This document shows, in pieces, positions 1-5,653 of a stretch of DNA of 6,015 nt. How positions within the stretch are numbered: position 1 is the stretch's first letter; every line of letters starts with the position of its first letter. Origin of the DNA: an uncultured Actinomycetes bacterium (GTDB taxonomy: Bacteria > Actinomycetota > Actinomycetes > Nanopelagicales > Nanopelagicaceae); assembly GCA_903898855.1 (NCBI GenBank), contig CAIUHB010000250.1, forward strand, positions 1-6,015, read 5' to 3'. Made by a program: the position numbers and the translations under genes. The notes beneath the pieces were generated by a model, which did not search any database, was not told where the DNA came from, and saw only the letters and a list, made by a program, of their open reading frames with translations.

Positions 1-779
1 GTGCGTTGCTTGGAATTGACGAGGTCTACGCGATCGGTGGCGCGCAAGCGATTGACATGTTCGCATATGGCGTCGATGGAGTTTGCGAGCGAGTAGATAT
101 GGTGACCGGTCCTGGAAATATTTATGTCGCTGCCGCAAAGCGCGCACTTCGTGGTTTGATTGGAATTGACTCCGAGGCCGGCCCAACCGAGGTAGCAGTA
201 CTGGCAGATAAGAGCGCGATCGCCAGCGAGGTGGCAGCCGATCTTATTAGCCAAGCAGAACACGACGTTATTGCCGCCGCCATTTTGGTTACTACCTCGA
301 TCGAACTTGGCGAGCAAGTACAACTCGAATTAGAACGTCGCGTCAGCCTTACTAAACATCAGGAGCGCATTCGAGAAGCACTCACTGGAATTCAATCAGC
401 ACTGGTCTTAGTCGATGACGAAAGTCAGGGAATTGATGTAGTGAACGCATATGCTGCCGAGCACCTAGAACTACTTACTGCAGATCCAGTTGCAACATCG
501 CAGGGGATTAGAAATGCTGGCGCCGTCTTTTTAGGAAGATTCTCACCAGTCTCCTTGGGAGATTATGCGGCGGGTTCAAACCACGTGCTTCCCACAGGTG
601 GATGCGCTTGCCACTCCAGTGGATTATCTGTTCAGAGCTTTCTCAAAGGCGTCAGCTTTATTCATTACAACGAATCAGCCTTTGCTGAAATTGCCGATAG
701 GGTAATCGTGCTTGCAAACTCAGAGGATTTGCCGGCTCACGGTGAAGCTATTGCCGCCCGCCGAGAAGGTAAAGCATGA
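1..779 (+). CDS. hisD: Histidinol dehydrogenase, C-terminal part (5' end outside window)
   Basis: HisD is the zinc enzyme that oxidises L-histidinol to L-histidine through histidinal with two NAD+, the last two steps of histidine synthesis, in the cytoplasm. The reading frame is already open at the left edge (first full codon at 3), so the N-terminal part, roughly 40% of a normal 430-residue HisD, is missing. The TTG at 6 is an internal Leu, not a start. The visible family signatures are [23 protein letters not shown], and the [10 protein letters not shown] and SSGLSVQSF blocks. The residues matching the catalytic and zinc set of E. coli HisD are all present: Gln and His of QAEHD (codons 252 and 261), the Glu-His pair of AEHLE (459-464), the Asp of GDYAAG (561) and the His of PAHGEA (738). 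Their spacing matches the family closely. The TGA overlaps the hisC ATG by 4 nt, implying translational coupling. The identification is very secure. Confidence 0.97.
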   Translation, partial: ALLGIDEVYAIGGAQAIDMFAYGVDGVCERVDMVTGPGNIYVAAAKRALRGLIGIDSEAGPTEVAVLADKSAIASEVAADLISQAEHDVIAAAILVTTSIELGEQVQLELERRVSLTKHQERIREALTGIQSALVLVDDESQGIDVVNAYAAEHLELLTADPVATSQGIRNAGAVFLGRFSPVSLGDYAAGSNHVLPTGGCACHSSGLSVQSFLKGVSFIHYNESAFAEIADRVIVLANSEDLPAHGEAIAARREGKA

Positions 780-1861
780 GTTGGCCAGCTTGGCTTCCAC
801 TTAAATCCACTCTGGCTGACCTCACTCCCTATGGCGCTCCGCAGATTGATGATGTGGTAGCTCTTAATACAAATGAGAATCCATTTGAGCTCTCCCAGGA
901 GCTAACCAATCAGATGTTGCGTGCGTTAGAACCAGTCATTCGCTCACTCAATCGCTATCCGGACCGCGACGCCGTAGAACTTCGCACCGAGCTAGCAAAG
1001 TACATTTCACAATCAACTGGCGCGAAGGTGGCAGTTGAAAATATCTGGGCAGCTAATGGCTCCAATGAAATTCTTCAAACCCTCATGCTCGCCTTAGGTT
1101 CACGCGCTGCGATCGGTTTTCTTCCATCGTATTCAGTACACCCACTTATTGCACGCGCCACCGGAGTTACCTGGATATCCGGGAGTCGTAACTCTGATTT
1201 CACGCTCAACGTTGATGGTGCAATTTCAGAAATTGAGCAGGCAAATCCATCCTTGATATTTATCACCACCCCAAACAATCCAACCGGAAATTCAATTCCC
1301 ATCTCAGATATCGAGCGATTGGCCAAGGTAGCGGCCGCGGTAGGAGCTCTTCTGATTGTCGATGAGGCATATGCAGAATTTTCAGATGAAAAATCGGCAG
1401 TCACACTTGTCAGTAAATATGCTCACGTAGTTGTTGTTCGGACCATGAGCAAGGCCTTCGCCTTCGCTGGCGCCCGAGTTGGCTACCTAGTTGGAGATAG
1501 CAAAACGGTTGAGGCTATGTTTATTACTCGATTGCCGTATCACTTAAGCGCCCAAACTCAAGCACTCGCCATGGTAGCGCTGGCTCACTCCGCGGAACTG
1601 TTAGCTGAAGTTGAGTTGCTGAAATCTGAGCGAAATCGAATGGCAGCCTCGATGACTGAACATGGATTAAGCGTTGTTCCAAGCGCAGCTAACTTTCTTA
1701 TGTTCTCCGGATTTTCAGGCAGTGCCTCGCAACTCTGGCAGAAACTGCTTGATCAGGGAATTTTGATTCGAGATGTTGGTATTGAGGGCTTTCTACGCGT
1801 ATCGATTGGCACTCCAGTCGAGAATAATCGCTTCCTCGAAGCTCTCTTCGCGATAAAATAG
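776..1861 (+). CDS. hisC: Histidinol-phosphate aminotransferase
   Basis: HisC is a PLP-dependent fold-type I aminotransferase. It moves the amino group of glutamate onto imidazole-acetol phosphate to give L-histidinol phosphate. The 361-residue length is normal for the family. Visible motifs are LNTNENPF near residues 30-37, AANGSNEIL (PLP phosphate loop, about 92-100), TTPNNPTG (164-171, cofactor-contacting Asn), VDEAYAEF (195-202, Asp196 and Tyr199), [15 protein letters not shown] with the Schiff-base Lys226 and Arg234, and RVSIGT with the substrate-carboxylate Arg341. The N-terminal [17 protein letters not shown] segment is typical of actinobacterial HisC and supports the ATG at 776. That ATG shares ATGA with the hisD stop, so translation is probably coupled. 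Relatives with the same fold include aromatic and other class I/II aminotransferases, but the position between hisD and hisB makes HisC the clear choice. It may have some side activity on aromatic amino acids, which cannot be judged here. Confidence 0.97.
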   Translation: MSWPAWLPLKSTLADLTPYGAPQIDDVVALNTNENPFELSQELTNQMLRALEPVIRSLNRYPDRDAVELRTELAKYISQSTGAKVAVENIWAANGSNEILQTLMLALGSRAAIGFLPSYSVHPLIARATGVTWISGSRNSDFTLNVDGAISEIEQANPSLIFITTPNNPTGNSIPISDIERLAKVAAAVGALLIVDEAYAEFSDEKSAVTLVSKYAHVVVVRTMSKAFAFAGARVGYLVGDSKTVEAMFITRLPYHLSAQTQALAMVALAHSAELLAEVELLKSERNRMAASMTEHGLSVVPSAANFLMFSGFSGSASQLWQKLLDQGILIRDVGIEGFLRVSIGTPVENNRFLEALFAIK

Positions 1862-1900
1862 CGCCTTGCCCGAACCGCAAACTAGAACAAATATTTACTA

Positions 1901-1906
1901 GGGGAG
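1901..1906 (+). promoter_or_regulatory. Ribosome binding site of hisB
   Basis: GGGGAG lies 7 nt upstream of the hisB ATG at 1914, an ideal Shine-Dalgarno spacing. It sits in the 52-nt hisC-hisB gap (1862-1913), the only his junction in the window without overlap or near-contact, so HisB can initiate independently rather than by coupling. The rest of the gap is A/T-rich (about 1886-1900) and has no hairpin that I can find. Confidence 0.75.
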
Positions 1907-1913
1907 TCGAAAT

Positions 1914-2498
1914 ATGAGAAGCGCACATATTGATCGAAAGACCAAAGAGTCTCATGTTCAAATCGATCTCCACCTCGATGGAACTGGAAACGTAACAGTA
2001 GATACCGGCGTACCATTTTTTGATCACATGCTCTCGCAATTGGGAAAGCACTCGGGATTTGATTTAACTGTTAAAACTACGGGCGATGTGGATGTTGACT
2101 CACACCACACTGTTGAAGATACTTCACTGGCATTTGGCGAAGCCCTGCGAACCGCACTAGGTGATAAAGCCGGAATCCGCCGATTTGGTGATGCCATGGT
2201 TCCACTCGATGAAGTGTTGGTGCAGGCCGCAGTCGATCTCTCCGGCCGCCCATATCTCGTTCACCGGCAACCAGAGATTGTGGAGTTAATTGGAACTTTC
2301 GATACCACTCTCGGTCGTCACATCTGGGAGTCGATTGTGGCTGAGGCTCGAATCGCGTTACATATCCGCGTTCTAGAAGGTCGCAACGCCCACCATGTTT
2401 TTGAAGCCCAATTTAAAGCGGTAGCTCGCGCACTTCGCGACGCCGTTGCTATCGATGGTCGTACAAGTGGAATTCCCTCCACTAAAGGCGTTCTTTGA
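1914..2498 (+). CDS. hisB: Imidazoleglycerol-phosphate dehydratase (monofunctional)
   Basis: HisB is the Mn-dependent dehydratase that turns imidazole-glycerol phosphate into imidazole-acetol phosphate. The family forms 24-subunit assemblies in the cytoplasm. At 194 residues this is the monofunctional form, without the N-terminal HAD phosphatase domain of the enterobacterial fusion. The two internal repeats of the fold each carry a metal-binding motif: DSHHTVED (62-69; His64, His65, Glu68) and [12 protein letters not shown] (about 158-169; His160, His161, Glu164). FFDHML (35-40, His38), RHIWES with His136 and the C-terminal GIPSTKG (186-192) are also diagnostic. The ATG at 1914 is supported by the GGGGAG ribosome binding site and by the family-typical start (a basic Arg-rich beginning followed by the first beta strand). 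The 3' end overlaps hisH by 4 nt (TTGA). A separate histidinol-phosphate phosphatase is required and is not in this window. Confidence 0.97.
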   Translation: MRSAHIDRKTKESHVQIDLHLDGTGNVTVDTGVPFFDHMLSQLGKHSGFDLTVKTTGDVDVDSHHTVEDTSLAFGEALRTALGDKAGIRRFGDAMVPLDEVLVQAAVDLSGRPYLVHRQPEIVELIGTFDTTLGRHIWESIVAEARIALHIRVLEGRNAHHVFEAQFKAVARALRDAVAIDGRTSGIPSTKGVL

Positions 2499-3100
2499 TA
2501 GCGATTCTTGATTACGGCTCTGGCAATCTACATTCCGCCCTTCGTGCATTTGCACAAGTTCATGAAGAAGTTGTTGTTACATCCGATCCCACGGTATGCC
2601 GCTCAGCTGATGGTTTAGTAGTTCCAGGAGTTGGCGCTTATGCCGCTTGCATGCAACAACTCACCGACGCTGGTGCCGATCTGATAATTAAAGAACGCGT
2701 CGCTGCCCGCAAACCGATCTTTGGTATCTGTGTTGGCATGCAGATTCTCTTTGAACAAGGCCAAGAGAAAGCTCTTACGCAAGGGTTGGGTATCTTGCCT
2801 GGCACTATTACAAAACTCGAGTCGCCGATACTTCCACATATGGGATGGAATACCGTGAGAAGTGGTGAAGGTTCGGCTCTCTTCCAGGGTATTGAAAACG
2901 AGTATTTCTATTTTGTTCATTCGTACGGAGCTCAATTAGATATTGACGGCGCTATAAATTCCATCTGTGAATACGGTGGCGGATTCCTGGCTGCAGTTGA
3001 ACAAGGTCCGGTTGTAGCTACTCAATTTCATCCAGAGAAGAGCGGTGCGGCTGGTGCCACGCTAATACGCAATTGGGTTGAAAGCTGGGTGGCGGCATGA
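2495..3100 (+). CDS. hisH: IGP synthase, glutamine amidotransferase subunit
   Basis: HisH is the class I glutaminase of imidazole-glycerol-phosphate synthase. It hydrolyses glutamine and passes the ammonia through the HisF barrel to the cyclase site. The protein has 201 residues, a normal length. It begins with [12 protein letters not shown], contains [10 protein letters not shown] (44-53, oxyanion region), and has a nucleophile elbow GICVGMQ with Cys79. Other conserved parts are PHMGWN (114-119, cyclase contact) and FVHSY (140-144), and the catalytic His179 and Glu181 lie in QFHPEKS. The triad is therefore complete. The start is TTG at 2495, overlapping the hisB TGA as TTGA. No better start exists, because the family sequence begins exactly there and the next in-frame candidates would delete the first beta strand. 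Expression probably depends on ribosomes finishing hisB. The 3' end overlaps hisA by 4 nt (ATGA). Confidence 0.96.
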   Translation: MIAILDYGSGNLHSALRAFAQVHEEVVVTSDPTVCRSADGLVVPGVGAYAACMQQLTDAGADLIIKERVAARKPIFGICVGMQILFEQGQEKALTQGLGILPGTITKLESPILPHMGWNTVRSGEGSALFQGIENEYFYFVHSYGAQLDIDGAINSICEYGGGFLAAVEQGPVVATQFHPEKSGAAGATLIRNWVESWVAA

Positions 3101-3825
3101 GTAAGGAACTCCAGCTTCTACCTGCAATCGATGTAAAAGATGGCAAAGCGGTACGCCTCTTTCAAGGCGAACTAGATCAAGAGACTGCTTATGGCAAACC
3201 AGTTGAGGTGGCTCGCGATTTCCAAAGTGCTGGCGCAGAGTGGATTCATTTAGTCGACTTAGATGCAGCTTTTGGACGGGGAAGCAACCACGAACTCGTC
3301 GCTGAAATAGTAGGAGAACTGGATATTCAAGTGGAGATCTCAGGTGGAATCCGAGACGATCAATCGCTAGCTCGAGCCTTAGCTACGGGATGTGCCCGGG
3401 TAAATATTGGAACTGCAGCGCTGGAAAATCCCGAATGGACTTCGCGCATCATTGCTGAACATGGCGCCAAAATTGCAGTTGGACTGGATGTTCGTGGACA
3501 TACTTTGGCTTCGCGTGGCTGGACGCAAGAAGCGGGAAATCTATTTGAGGTACTCGAACGATTAAATCGCGATGGTTGCCAACGTTATATCGTTACCGAT
3601 GTTGCCAAAGACGGAACTCTCACTGGCCCTAATCTCGAGTTATTAGCAGAGGTATGTGCTGCCACAACAAGCCCTGTAGTGGCTAGTGGGGGAATTTCCA
3701 CGCTCGATGATTTGCGCGCGCTTCGGACGATGACAGATATTGGAATTGAAGGCGCGATTGCTGGCAAATCAATTTACTCGGGAGCATTTACTATTCCGCA
3801 GGCACTTGAGGTTTGTCGCTCATGA
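3097..3825 (+). CDS. priA: ProFAR isomerase, PriA-type (probably bifunctional HisA/TrpF)
   Basis: This is a (beta-alpha)8-barrel sugar isomerase of the HisA family, 242 residues. HisA converts ProFAR to PRFAR in histidine synthesis. The actinobacterial variant PriA also performs phosphoribosylanthranilate isomerisation (the TrpF step of tryptophan synthesis). Visible barrel motifs are LLPAIDV with Asp12, AVRL with Arg20, [16 protein letters not shown] (51-66), EISGGIRDD (80-88), GLDV with Asp131, TDVAKDGT with Asp172, and the phosphate loop ASGGIS (196-201). Asp12 and Asp172 match the general acid/base pair described for mycobacterial PriA (Asp11/Asp175). Arg140 and Trp142 in SRGW match its dual-substrate pair Arg143/Trp145. 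That, together with the [11 protein letters not shown] block, argues for PriA rather than a strict HisA. The loop before SRGW is about 4 residues shorter than in Mycobacterium, resembling the Streptomyces form. The ATG at 3097 overlaps the hisH stop (ATGA). Dual function is inferred from residues; hisA is the alternative symbol. Confidence 0.93.
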   Translation: MSKELQLLPAIDVKDGKAVRLFQGELDQETAYGKPVEVARDFQSAGAEWIHLVDLDAAFGRGSNHELVAEIVGELDIQVEISGGIRDDQSLARALATGCARVNIGTAALENPEWTSRIIAEHGAKIAVGLDVRGHTLASRGWTQEAGNLFEVLERLNRDGCQRYIVTDVAKDGTLTGPNLELLAEVCAATTSPVVASGGISTLDDLRALRTMTDIGIEGAIAGKSIYSGAFTIPQALEVCRS

Positions 3826-4583
3826 CTTTGGCTAAGCGCGTGATTCCATGTCTCGATGTTGCAGGCGGACGAGTTGTCAAAGGTGTTAACTTCCAAGATT
3901 TGAAGGATGCCGGAAATCCAGTAGAGCTTGCCGCCAAGTATTACCGCGATGGCGCTGATGAGTTAACTTTCTTGGACATTTCAGCAAGCGTGGAAGAGCG
4001 AAACACAACGCTGGATATTGTTCGACAAACCGCAGAACAAGTCTTTATTCCCTTAACCGTTGGTGGCGGTATTCGTACCAGCGAAGATGTAAACACGCTC
4101 TTGCGTGCTGGCGCGGATAAAGTCTCTATTAATACTGCTGCAATATTGCGACCGGAGTTAATCAATGAAATTTCAGATCGCTTTGGGGATCAGGTTCTAG
4201 TGCTCTCAGTAGATGCTAGGCGGGCCGGGACAAAATCGGGCTATGAGGTCACGACTCATGGCGGGCGAACTGGAACTGGTATCGATGCTCTGGATTGGGT
4301 TGAAGGCGCAGTTGCCAGGGGAGTGGGTGAGATTCTGCTTAACTCCATGGATGCCGATGGAACGCAAGCTGGATATGACCTGCCAATGATTGAAGATGTA
4401 CGAGCAATCTGCAGTGTGCCGATAATTGCAAGTGGTGGCGCAGGTTCGCTGAAGGATTTCGCGCCGGCTTTGGAAGCAGGAGCTGATGCACTCTTGGCAG
4501 CAAGTGTCTTTCACTTTGGGAGCATGACAATTAATCAGGTAAAACTGGAGTTGGCGAGCTCTGGATACAACGTCCGCAGATAA
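3822..4583 (+). CDS. hisF: IGP synthase, cyclase subunit
   Basis: HisF is the barrel cyclase/lyase partner of HisH. With channelled ammonia it converts PRFAR to imidazole-glycerol phosphate and AICAR, the latter feeding purine synthesis. I choose the ATG at 3822, giving 253 residues beginning [13 protein letters not shown], because it matches the family N-terminus and forms ATGA with the hisA stop. An in-frame TTG at 3813 would add only Met-Ser-Leu. Catalytic residues are Asp12 in CLDV and Asp131 in SVDARR. Phosphate-binding and barrel motifs are GGGIRT (81-86), INTAA (103-107), NSMDADGT (174-181) and IIASGGAG (201-208). The N-terminal region GRVVKGVNF (16-24) is also characteristic. hisF directly follows hisA, with no inositol monophosphatase-like gene in between as seen in Mycobacterium. 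The stop is 9 nt before hisI. Confidence 0.97.
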   Translation: MTLAKRVIPCLDVAGGRVVKGVNFQDLKDAGNPVELAAKYYRDGADELTFLDISASVEERNTTLDIVRQTAEQVFIPLTVGGGIRTSEDVNTLLRAGADKVSINTAAILRPELINEISDRFGDQVLVLSVDARRAGTKSGYEVTTHGGRTGTGIDALDWVEGAVARGVGEILLNSMDADGTQAGYDLPMIEDVRAICSVPIIASGGAGSLKDFAPALEAGADALLAASVFHFGSMTINQVKLELASSGYNVRR

Positions 4584-4592
4584 TATTCGGAG

Positions 4593-4928
4593 ATGAGCGA
4601 ATCCATTCCAGCCGCAATCCTTGAGCAATTTGCCACAGGTACTTTGGTTGCAGCCATAGCGCAAGATGCAGATTCGTTGGAAGTTTTGATGCTCGCCTGG
4701 ATGAATCGAGAGGCGCTAGAAAAAACCATCTCCACTAAACGGGGAACGTATTGGAGTCGCAGCCGCAACTCGCTCTGGGTTAAGGGCGAGAGTTCTGGAA
4801 GTGCGCAACATGTGCAATCCATCTCCTATGACTGCGATGGCGATGCCATCTTGCTCAAGGTTCATCAAGAGGGTGCCGCCTGTCACACAGGTGAGCGCAG
4901 CTGCTTCTATCGCGAGATTCCAGATTAA
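4593..4928 (+). CDS. hisI: Phosphoribosyl-AMP cyclohydrolase
   Basis: HisI opens the purine ring of phosphoribosyl-AMP to give ProFAR, the substrate of the upstream HisA/PriA. It is a Zn- and Mg-dependent homodimer. The 111-residue protein is the stand-alone cyclohydrolase without a fused HisE pyrophosphohydrolase domain, so HisE must be encoded elsewhere. Diagnostic motifs are VLMLAWMN (31-38), YWSRSR (53-58), LWVKGESSG (61-69), DCDGDA (80-85, Mg-binding aspartates and Cys81) and [11 protein letters not shown] (96-106, Cys97 and Cys104). The three zinc-ligand cysteines are present with the usual 16- and 7-residue spacing. The ATG at 4593 is the first possible start after an in-frame TAA that is itself the hisF stop. 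The GGAG at 4589-4592 touches the ATG with no spacer, so initiation probably relies on reinitiation by ribosomes ending hisF 9 nt upstream. The stop shares one base with the next start (TAATG). Confidence 0.96.
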   Translation: MSESIPAAILEQFATGTLVAAIAQDADSLEVLMLAWMNREALEKTISTKRGTYWSRSRNSLWVKGESSGSAQHVQSISYDCDGDAILLKVHQEGAACHTGERSCFYREIPD

Positions 4929-5107
4929 TGAAAATCTATGTTGAGTTAATTTTTCTTGCCCTAATTTTCATTGCTGCGATTCTGTATAGCGTGCGAATAC
5001 TTCGCAAGAGTCAGAGCGGCAAGTACCAACGTAAATCCGCGCCAGCTCCGCGGGCAGCTTCCAACCCATGGAATTCACTTTCGTCGGGCGAGGATCCAAC
5101 CCTTTAG
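4928..5107 (+). CDS. Small single-pass membrane protein, 59 residues, function unknown
   Basis: An intact 59-codon frame starts at the ATG whose first base is the last base of the hisI TAA (TAATG), a classic reinitiation junction, and ends at TAG 5105-5107. Residues 5-21 form one strongly hydrophobic helix (VELIFLALIFIAAILY region), followed at once by basic residues (RILRK, then GKYQRK). This predicts an N-out, C-in single-pass protein. The tail is Ala/Pro-rich (SAPAPRAAS) and ends NPWNSLSSGEDPTL. From memory, a similar W-x-A-L-x-x-G-x-DPT ending follows the last helix of the actinobacterial tryptophan-biosynthesis-associated membrane protein family (TIGR02234), which often lies near hisI and trpE. 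This could be a short relative or remnant carrying only the last helix and tail. The family link is an inference. The case for a real gene rests on the coupled start, the coherent helix/basic/tail layout, and the otherwise empty 217-nt gap before the next gene. Confidence 0.68.
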   Translation: MKIYVELIFLALIFIAAILYSVRILRKSQSGKYQRKSAPAPRAASNPWNSLSSGEDPTL

Positions 5108-5145
5108 TTGAGAAATTTCGAGAGCGCTGGACTACTATCGACCAT

Positions 5146-5631
5146 ATGAAAATCTCGCTCAAAGTGAAGTCGTGGCTAACCTTGCTAACACGAGTTCTCT
5201 TAGGCGGAGTTCTTATTCTTGCGGGAGTACTAAAGGCGAAGGCTCCATATGAAGCCGCAGCTGCGGTGCGCGCTTATCAAGTACTTCCTAATTCCTTAGC
5301 CTCATTACTTGGCCACACTCTTCCCTGGTTGGAGATCGGCGCCGGACTACTTTTGGTTCTTGGTGTCGCGGTGAAGAAGAGCGCCTGGTTTGGTGGAGCG
5401 CTAATGGTGCTCTTTATCGTGGCTATCTCTCAAGCCTGGGCCCGTGGCCTCTCCATTGATTGTGGTTGCTTTGGAAATGGTGGAGCAGTTGCTCCTGGCC
5501 ATACCAAGTACCTACAAGAGATCCTTCGAGATATTGGACTCACGCTCTGCGCAATCTACTTAATCAAATTCCCGCACGGTAAACTTGGACTAGATAAAGA
5601 ACCACAACGAGATCTCACAACGAGCAATTGA
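5146..5631 (+). CDS. MauE/DoxX-like redox-associated membrane protein
   Basis: The product is a small integral membrane protein with four predicted helices, at about residues 11-30, 52-76, 78-98 and 124-142 of 161. The loop after helix 3 carries DCGCFG with Cys106 and Cys108, the cysteine pair typical of MauE-type members of the DoxX-like superfamily. These proteins are thought to handle thiol or quinone electrons for extracytoplasmic disulfide chemistry; MauE itself is needed for methylamine dehydrogenase maturation. The start LTRVLLGGVLILAGVLKAKAP is also family-like. I chose ATG 5146. An in-frame ATG at 5068 would add 26 polar residues, overlap the preceding small gene by 40 nt and lacks a ribosome binding site, whereas 5146 begins just before helix 1. 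Neither start has a strong Shine-Dalgarno sequence. The C-terminal tail is polar. The DsbA-like gene 22 nt downstream suggests the two work together. The exact partner and electron donor are not visible. Confidence 0.86.
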   Translation: MKISLKVKSWLTLLTRVLLGGVLILAGVLKAKAPYEAAAAVRAYQVLPNSLASLLGHTLPWLEIGAGLLLVLGVAVKKSAWFGGALMVLFIVAISQAWARGLSIDCGCFGNGGAVAPGHTKYLQEILRDIGLTLCAIYLIKFPHGKLGLDKEPQRDLTTSN

Positions 5632-5640
5632 CCAGAAAGC

Positions 5641-5646
5641 AAGGAG
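5641..5646 (+). promoter_or_regulatory. Ribosome binding site deciding the DsbA-like start
   Basis: AAGGAG lies between the MauE-like stop and the DsbA-like gene. It is 1 nt from the ATG at 5648, too close for normal initiation, but 7 nt from the in-frame GTG at 5654, which is ideal. It therefore favours GTG 5654 as the real start. Confidence 0.65.
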
Positions 5647-5653
5647 CATGAGC

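Noticed and set aside
6..8. TTG at 6 as a start codon for the hisD segment
   Set aside because: The frame is open through the left edge and the codon is an internal Leu in a conserved stretch of HisD. The gene is simply cut by the window.
1865..1897. Possible promoter in the hisC-hisB gap (TTGCCC and an A/T-rich TATTTA-like element)
   Set aside because: The spacing between the elements is about 21 nt, the matches are weak, and transcription would begin at or inside the hisB ribosome binding site. Read-through from hisC is the simpler explanation.
1698..2051. Minus-strand frame of 117 codons spanning the hisC-hisB junction
   Set aside because: It is antisense to conserved coding sequence at both ends, has no family motifs and no ribosome binding site of note.
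3813..3821. TTG start for hisF, 9 nt upstream of the ATG
   Set aside because: It adds only three residues, is a weaker codon, and the ATG at 3822 forms the same ATGA junction seen at other genes of this operon.
4206..4664. Minus-strand frame of 152 codons across hisF and hisI
   Set aside because: It lies entirely antisense to two well-supported genes, has no recognisable domain and a Cys/Ser-rich composition typical of a shadow frame.
5068..5145. Longer N-terminus for the MauE-like protein from ATG 5068
   Set aside because: The extra 26 residues are polar, overlap the small membrane ORF by 40 nt, have no Shine-Dalgarno sequence and do not look like the family's N-terminus.
4929..5145. A terminator or promoter ending the his operon after hisI
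   Set aside because: I see no G/C-rich hairpin with a T run. The TAATG coupling to the next ORF argues that transcription continues.
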